Source of the DNA: Oscillospiraceae bacterium
GTDB taxonomy: Bacteria; Bacillota; Clostridia; Oscillospirales; Oscillospiraceae
Direction: 5' to 3'
Assembly: GCA_017395935.1 (NCBI GenBank)
Contig: JAFQNL010000004.1
Location: forward strand, 1-64,000
DNA length: 64,000 nucleotides
Shown: piece after piece, positions 60,136 through 64,000 of the stretch
How positions within the stretch are numbered: position 1 is the first letter of the stretch
Layout of the letters: every line of letters begins with the position of its first letter
The notes under the pieces: model-generated
The model's input: the letters and a program-made list of their open reading frames with translations, nothing else
Told to the model about the DNA's origin: nothing
Databases searched by the model: none
Made by a program: the position numbers and the translations under genes

Positions 60136-60161
60136 CCCCCCGCGGCAGCCGCCGCGGGGGG
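60136..60161 (-). terminator. Terminator of the ygfK operon
   Basis: CCCCCCGCGGC pairs with GCCGCGGGGGG, with a U tract on the minus strand from 60129-60135. It lies 66 bp after the ygfK-type stop. Confidence 0.8.
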
Positions 60162-60226
60162 GACAGGTCCGGCTGTTCTGCCGGCTCTTATTATTTGCTC
60201 TGCTTCAGGCGCTTTTCCGTGCCGCC

Positions 60227-61846
60227 TCAGTTCAGGAAGGTCCGGACAACCTCCCGCAGCTGCTCGGGCAGCTCTTCCAGTTGGGTAATCTCCCTCTCCC
60301 CCACCCGGGCCACGAAGCCGGTATCGGTGAGCCGGAAACCCTGATTGGCGCTGTCGGCCATGGTCGCCTCCGAAGAGAAGAGGGTGAATTTATCCCGGTA
60401 GGGGGTATAGCCGAAGGGGCAGAAGCAGGCGCAGTTTCCGCACTCGTTGCACAGGTCGTCCACATGGACGGCCTTTTTCAGCTCCGTCAGCGGGAGATTG
60501 GCCCGGTTGGGACAGACATCCACGCAGTTCCGGCACTGGTAGCAGGCCAGATCCGTCAGCGGACGCAGCACCGTTCTGCCCGGCTTCTCCTTCTGATAGT
60601 AGCTGTCCTCGGCCACCTGTTCAATCAGCCGGTCCAGAAGACGGCAGTCCACCTGTTCGGGAATGGTCTCGGGGGCCAGCCCGGCCAGCCGGGTCAGGTT
60701 CTTGTATCCCCCCTGCTTCAGCAGCAGGGTGGCCAGCGTGACGGGGGCAATACCGGCCGAGAGCACCTGAGCCACGTTATGGGCGTCGATACCGCCGGAG
60801 AAGGAGATGGGCAGCGCTCCGTCAAAGGCGTCGCTGAGCAGCTTTGCCGTCCGGATCGACAGCAGGAAGAGGGGCTTGCCCGACAGATACATGGTCTGGC
60901 CGGGGAGCTCCCGGTTCCGGATGGCCACCGGGAAGGTATTGGTCAGCTTGACGCCCATGGTGAGGCCCAGCGACCGGGCCAGCTGGGTCATCTCGGTCAG
61001 CATTTTTACCGCATAGTCCAGCTTCAGGTCGTGCTCAAAGCCCTCGGGGCCAAAGCTGAGATAGTCATAGCCCTTTTCATCCAGTACCTTCCGGGCCGTC
61101 TCATAGCCCACCAGCGTGGGATTGCACTTGACGAAGGTATGCAGGCCCTTTTCCCGGAGCATATGGGTGATCATGGCCTGAATCTGGTCCACCGGGCAGC
61201 CGTGGAGGGTGGACAGGGTGACGGTATTACAGAGGGCGGAGGGGATGGCGTCCAGATAGGCCTCGTCCACCACCCGGAAGAGATCCAGATGCTTCTTCAG
61301 GATGGCCAGAGACTCTGCCCAGACCGGGCTCCGGGAGGCATCCTTCATGGTCTCAATAAAGCCATCAATCTTGGGCGACTGGAGGCCGGGCAGGTCATAG
61401 CCCACCGACATATGGAACTGGAAGCCCTCCGGGCTGCCCAGATCGAACTCCTTTGCCAGCACCTTGATCAGCAGCCAGGCCTTGATATACTCCTCGGCAG
61501 CCTGCGCCACCGTAAGCTCGGTCGACCACTCCACGTTATAAGCCTCGCCCTGAACATAGATACAGGGCTTATCCACCGGCAGATCCTCGCCGTCGATGAT
61601 CTGGACCGTCTTCAGCTCGAAGATCCGGGCGCCGGCGGCATAGGCGGCCACCAGATTATTGGCCAGCTGGGTATGGGGGCCGGCAGCCGGGCCCACCGGG
61701 TTTTCCATTACGCCGCCGCAGAAGGCCAGAGGCGCGGACTTCGGGCGGACTGCCGGCACATAGAAGACCGACTGCTTCTCTCTCATCTCCTTCATTACCG
61801 TCAGCAGCAAAGGCTCAAAGGCCATTGGGATCATACGATCACTCAT
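60227..61846 (-). CDS. YgfK-like oxidoreductase with two 4Fe-4S clusters
   Basis: A 539-residue protein, shorter than E. coli YgfK (about 1030). The N-terminal half is a DHOD-like barrel with NPVGPAAGPHTQL, the middle has STLHGCP, and SFSGGIDAHN lies further on; the C-terminal 110 residues carry two ferredoxin-type motifs, CYQCRNCVDVCPNR and CNECGNCACFCPFG. YgfK homologues are encoded with selenium-dependent Mo-hydroxylases and purine-degradation enzymes in anaerobes. The NAD-binding part of E. coli YgfK is missing here and would need a partner protein. Physiological role is inference from neighbours. Confidence 0.85.
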   Translation of the reverse strand: MSDRMIPMAFEPLLLTVMKEMREKQSVFYVPAVRPKSAPLAFCGGVMENPVGPAAGPHTQLANNLVAAYAAGARIFELKTVQIIDGEDLPVDKPCIYVQGEAYNVEWSTELTVAQAAEEYIKAWLLIKVLAKEFDLGSPEGFQFHMSVGYDLPGLQSPKIDGFIETMKDASRSPVWAESLAILKKHLDLFRVVDEAYLDAIPSALCNTVTLSTLHGCPVDQIQAMITHMLREKGLHTFVKCNPTLVGYETARKVLDEKGYDYLSFGPEGFEHDLKLDYAVKMLTEMTQLARSLGLTMGVKLTNTFPVAIRNRELPGQTMYLSGKPLFLLSIRTAKLLSDAFDGALPISFSGGIDAHNVAQVLSAGIAPVTLATLLLKQGGYKNLTRLAGLAPETIPEQVDCRLLDRLIEQVAEDSYYQKEKPGRTVLRPLTDLACYQCRNCVDVCPNRANLPLTELKKAVHVDDLCNECGNCACFCPFGYTPYRDKFTLFSSEATMADSANQGFRLTDTGFVARVGEREITQLEELPEQLREVVRTFLN

Positions 61847-61871
61847 ATCTCTCGACTCCTTTCCGGTCAGA

Positions 61872-62909
61872 TCAGTCCTGTTTCTCCTCCGGGGCAGCAG
61901 CCCCTTCCATCCGTTCCAGCAGCAGCTTGACGCTGCCGCTGGTCACTGTCGTCTGTTCATCCAGCCGGAGCGTTACCTCCAGCCGCTCCTGCCGGCAGTG
62001 CTCGCCGGTCTCCAGCATCGTCCGGCAGAGCGCGGCCGCCTCGGCCTCCATGGCTCCGCCGCCGATGGTGCCCAGCTGGCCTTCCCGGGTGACCAGGAAC
62101 TTGGTTCCCTCTCCCCGGGGCACCGAGCCTGAGACGGCGACAATGGTAGCCAGTATCGCCTCCCCTTCTCCGCCCCGGGCCAGCAACTGCTCCGGATAGC
62201 CGCCGGACTGGCCGCTCTGGCGCCGGACAGAGACCATCTGGGCCAGAATGGCAAGGGCGATCTCCTCCGGCGTCTGGGCGCCGATCTCCAGTCCGATGGG
62301 GGCATGAACCCGTTGGATCACCGCCGGGGAAAAGCCCTTCTGGGCCATACGCTTTTTTACCATCTCCGCCCGGCTGTGGCTGCCCAGCATACCGGCATAG
62401 GCCCACTGCTTGGGCAGGATCTGCTCCAGACACTTCTGGTCAAAGAGATGCTCCCGGGTAAGAATGGCATAGTAGACCTGATTTCCGCCGGGATGCTGGG
62501 CCAGCAGCTGGGTAAAGTCCCCGGTGAGTACCCGATGGGCGCCGGCCTCCCGGGCCCGGTCGGCAAACTCCTCCCGATCCTCCAGCACGGTGACGAAAAA
62601 GCCCAGCCGGTCTGCCATGGGGATCAGCGCCTGAGCCACATGGCCGCCGCCGCAGAGAACCAGCTCCGGCTGGCCCTCCAGCAGCTCCAGATAGACCTTC
62701 TCCCCTCCCAGCGAGAGCGAGCAGCTCTCCGGGATCATAGCCAGCAGCGGCAGCCAGCCGGCCAGGGGGCTGTCCTTGGGCTGGCAGCTGATGACCACCA
62801 TGGCCTCGGAAAAGATAATCCGGTGGCCCAGATGAGGTCCCTCGGTGATCACGGCGGTACGGATCCCCTGACGCTGGGGGAGCAGGCTTAATAGTTTCAG
62901 ATAGTTCAT
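61872..62909 (-). CDS. XdhC/CoxI-family Mo-hydroxylase accessory protein with swapped domain order
   Basis: A 345-residue protein. XdhC proteins normally put the XdhC_CoxI domain first and the Rossmann domain second. Here a Rossmann domain (GGGHVAQAL near 87-95, then VTVLEDREEFA) comes first, and the XdhC_CoxI signature (ATIVAVSGSVPRGEGTKFLV and GTIGGGAMEAEA) is at the C-terminus (about 253-292). It would bind and deliver the molybdenum cofactor to a hydroxylase. It lies between the hydantoinase and ygfK genes on the same strand. Confidence 0.85.
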   Translation of the reverse strand: MNYLKLLSLLPQRQGIRTAVITEGPHLGHRIIFSEAMVVISCQPKDSPLAGWLPLLAMIPESCSLSLGGEKVYLELLEGQPELVLCGGGHVAQALIPMADRLGFFVTVLEDREEFADRAREAGAHRVLTGDFTQLLAQHPGGNQVYYAILTREHLFDQKCLEQILPKQWAYAGMLGSHSRAEMVKKRMAQKGFSPAVIQRVHAPIGLEIGAQTPEEIALAILAQMVSVRRQSGQSGGYPEQLLARGGEGEAILATIVAVSGSVPRGEGTKFLVTREGQLGTIGGGAMEAEAAALCRTMLETGEHCRQERLEVTLRLDEQTTVTSGSVKLLLERMEGAAAPEEKQD

Positions 62910-62944
62910 GGATGCTTCTTCCTTTGTCCTGTTTCAGTTTCCTC

Positions 62945-64000
62945 TCAGAGCTGGCAGCTGCTCCGGGGAAGATATTGGCCCAGTCCGGCAGCAATCAGCC
63001 GGCCGCCGCTGACCACATGGTGGCCCCGGAGGAAAACCTCCTCCACTCTGCCCCGGATCTTCCAGCCCTCGTAGGGGGTGTAGCCGGCGGCGTTATGGCA
63101 CTGGTCGGAGCGGATTGTCCCCTCCCAGTTGGGGTCAAAGAGGACAAGATCGCCGTCGCTGCCCACCTGCAGGCAGCCCTTCCGGGGATAGAGGCCGAAG
63201 AGCCGGGCCGGCTGGGCGGCCAGCACCCGGACCAGCCGGGAGGGCTCCGCCCCGTCCTCGGCCACCCAGGAATGGTACATGATCCGGACCCGGTCCTCTA
63301 CGCCGGGCATACCGCCGGGAATGGCGGTAAAGTCTCCCTGTCCCGCCGCCTTCTGCGCGTCGGTAAAGGAGCAGTGGTCGGTGGAGATCAGGTCAATCTC
63401 CCCCTCGTCCAGCGCCTCCCAGAGGGCGGCCAGATCCTCTCCGGTCCGCAGGGGCGGGGAGCAGATATAGCGCCGCCCCTCCTTCTCGTCGGCGCCCTCA
63501 AAGACCCGGTCGGTCAGATGGAGATACTGAGGGCAGGTCTCCACATAGACCTGCTGGCCCTGCTCCCGGGCCTGTCGGATTACCTCCAGACCCTTTTTGC
63601 TGGACAGATGGACCACAATCACAGGTACATCAGCCACCCGGGCCAGCGCCAGCAGCCGGTTCACCGCCTCGGCCTCGGCCTCGTCGGGCCGGGAGAGGGG
63701 ATGGCCCTCAGGGCCGGTAATGCCCCGGGCTTTTACCTGCCGCTGCATGACGTCGATCATGCCGCTGTTTTCACAGTGGACCCCGACGATACCGCCCAGA
63801 GGCTTGAGGGCCAGCAGCACCTCCAGCAGCTCCCTGTCGGTCACCTGATTGGCGTAGGTCATGTAGAGCTTAAAGGAGGTGACGCCCCGTCGGAAGATCC
63901 GGGGCAGATCCGCTTCGGCCTGCCGGTCCCACTGGGAGATGGCCAGATGGAATCCGTAGTCGCAGCTCGCCTTGCCCTCCGCCTTCCGATGCCAGTTGTC
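62945..64000 (-). CDS. Dihydropyrimidinase/hydantoinase (5' end outside the window)
   Basis: A zinc-dependent amidohydrolase ring-opening enzyme, visible for 351 residues; the start lies beyond 64000. The metal-bridging Lys is in TSFKLYMTYA (at about 63863-63880), His residues in VGVHCENSG and VIVVHLSSKKG, and Asp in LISTDHCSFTD. Together with YgfK and XdhC it matches the gene set linked to anaerobic purine (uric acid, xanthine) degradation in gut bacteria, where a hydantoinase opens a ring intermediate. Substrate is inference. Confidence 0.9.
   Translation of the reverse strand, partial: DNWHRKAEGKASCDYGFHLAISQWDRQAEADLPRIFRRGVTSFKLYMTYANQVTDRELLEVLLALKPLGGIVGVHCENSGMIDVMQRQVKARGITGPEGHPLSRPDEAEAEAVNRLLALARVADVPVIVVHLSSKKGLEVIRQAREQGQQVYVETCPQYLHLTDRVFEGADEKEGRRYICSPPLRTGEDLAALWEALDEGEIDLISTDHCSFTDAQKAAGQGDFTAIPGGMPGVEDRVRIMYHSWVAEDGAEPSRLVRVLAAQPARLFGLYPRKGCLQVGSDGDLVLFDPNWEGTIRSDQCHNAAGYTPYEGWKIRGRVEEVFLRGHHVVSGGRLIAAGLGQYLPRSSCQL

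Noticed and set aside
60227..62909. Selenocysteine codons in the purine operon
   Set aside because: YgfK- and XdhC-type frames run without in-frame TGA and keep normal motifs, so no selenocysteine is needed in these genes.

Overview
The window looks like a chromosome segment of a GC-rich, strictly anaerobic gut Firmicute (Clostridia; Oscillospiraceae-type is my best guess). This rests on AGGAGG-type ribosome sites, TTGACA/TATAAT-type promoters, an FtsK/SpoIIIE translocase with DUF1540 and gamma-carbonic-anhydrase neighbours, and a purine-degradation cluster of the YgfK/XdhC/hydantoinase kind. No species-level marker is present, so the taxonomy is inference. A temperate tailed-phage genome of about 33.6 kb interrupts the chromosome.

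Layout. (1) 1-1.6 kb: a truncated acetyltransferase-methyltransferase fusion, then a tRNA-Arg(ACG) gene whose 3' end and terminator are duplicated nearby, which looks like the scar of an older integration. (2) 1.6-15.5 kb, minus strand: a tightly packed run ddl-murF-ABC-F-ydcF-prfA-sua5-coaE-M18 peptidase-uppP-ftsK-HAD, mostly cell-wall, translation and housekeeping genes with several TGATG/ATGA overlaps. (3) 15.8-17.0 kb: an aspartate-type aminotransferase. (4) 17,202-50,803: the prophage, bounded by a 43-bp direct repeat of the 3' half of tRNA-Lys(UUU). (5) 50.7-51.3 kb: the tRNA cluster Gly-Arg-His-Gln-Lys (minus strand). (6) 51.4-56.6 kb: pyrB carrying a PyrI-type zinc tail, a CmpB-type membrane protein, gamma carbonic anhydrase, DUF1540, an HD hydrolase, mnmA and rpe. 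(7) 56.7-60.0 kb: a 1104-residue secreted CAP/Big/Fn3/SH3b protein. (8) 60.2-64.0 kb: an operon for YgfK-type oxidoreductase, XdhC-type accessory protein and hydantoinase (truncated by the window end).

The prophage reads from right to left. An integrase with arm-type repeats lies next to attR. A CI/LexA-type repressor (plus strand) and a Cro-type gene (minus strand) diverge across three 15-bp operators. Behind the repressor, on its strand, are a DEDDh exonuclease-BRCT protein and a cysteine-cluster protein. The minus strand then carries the early genes (regulators, replication initiator, DnaB-like helicase, SSB, PcfK/AcrIIA9-like, PcfJ, DUF3102, small proteins, HUH-type Rep). After a strong terminator come the HNH endonuclease and terminases, HK97-type head genes, the tail genes (with a programmed -1 frameshift in the tail chaperone), fibre/carbohydrate-binding proteins, holin and endolysin. 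A second regulatory pair (XRE + ImmA), a 33-residue protein and a candidate small RNA lie at the far left end. One tail-fibre gene has a frameshift.

Likeliest leads for new biology: the repressor-linked exonuclease-BRCT/Cys-cluster cassette, the PcfJ/PcfK pair, the candidate small RNA at the left end, the 25-bp palindrome repeated inside the phage, the PyrB-zinc tail fusion, and the domain-swapped XdhC. All calls come from reading the sequence only; no database search was run.
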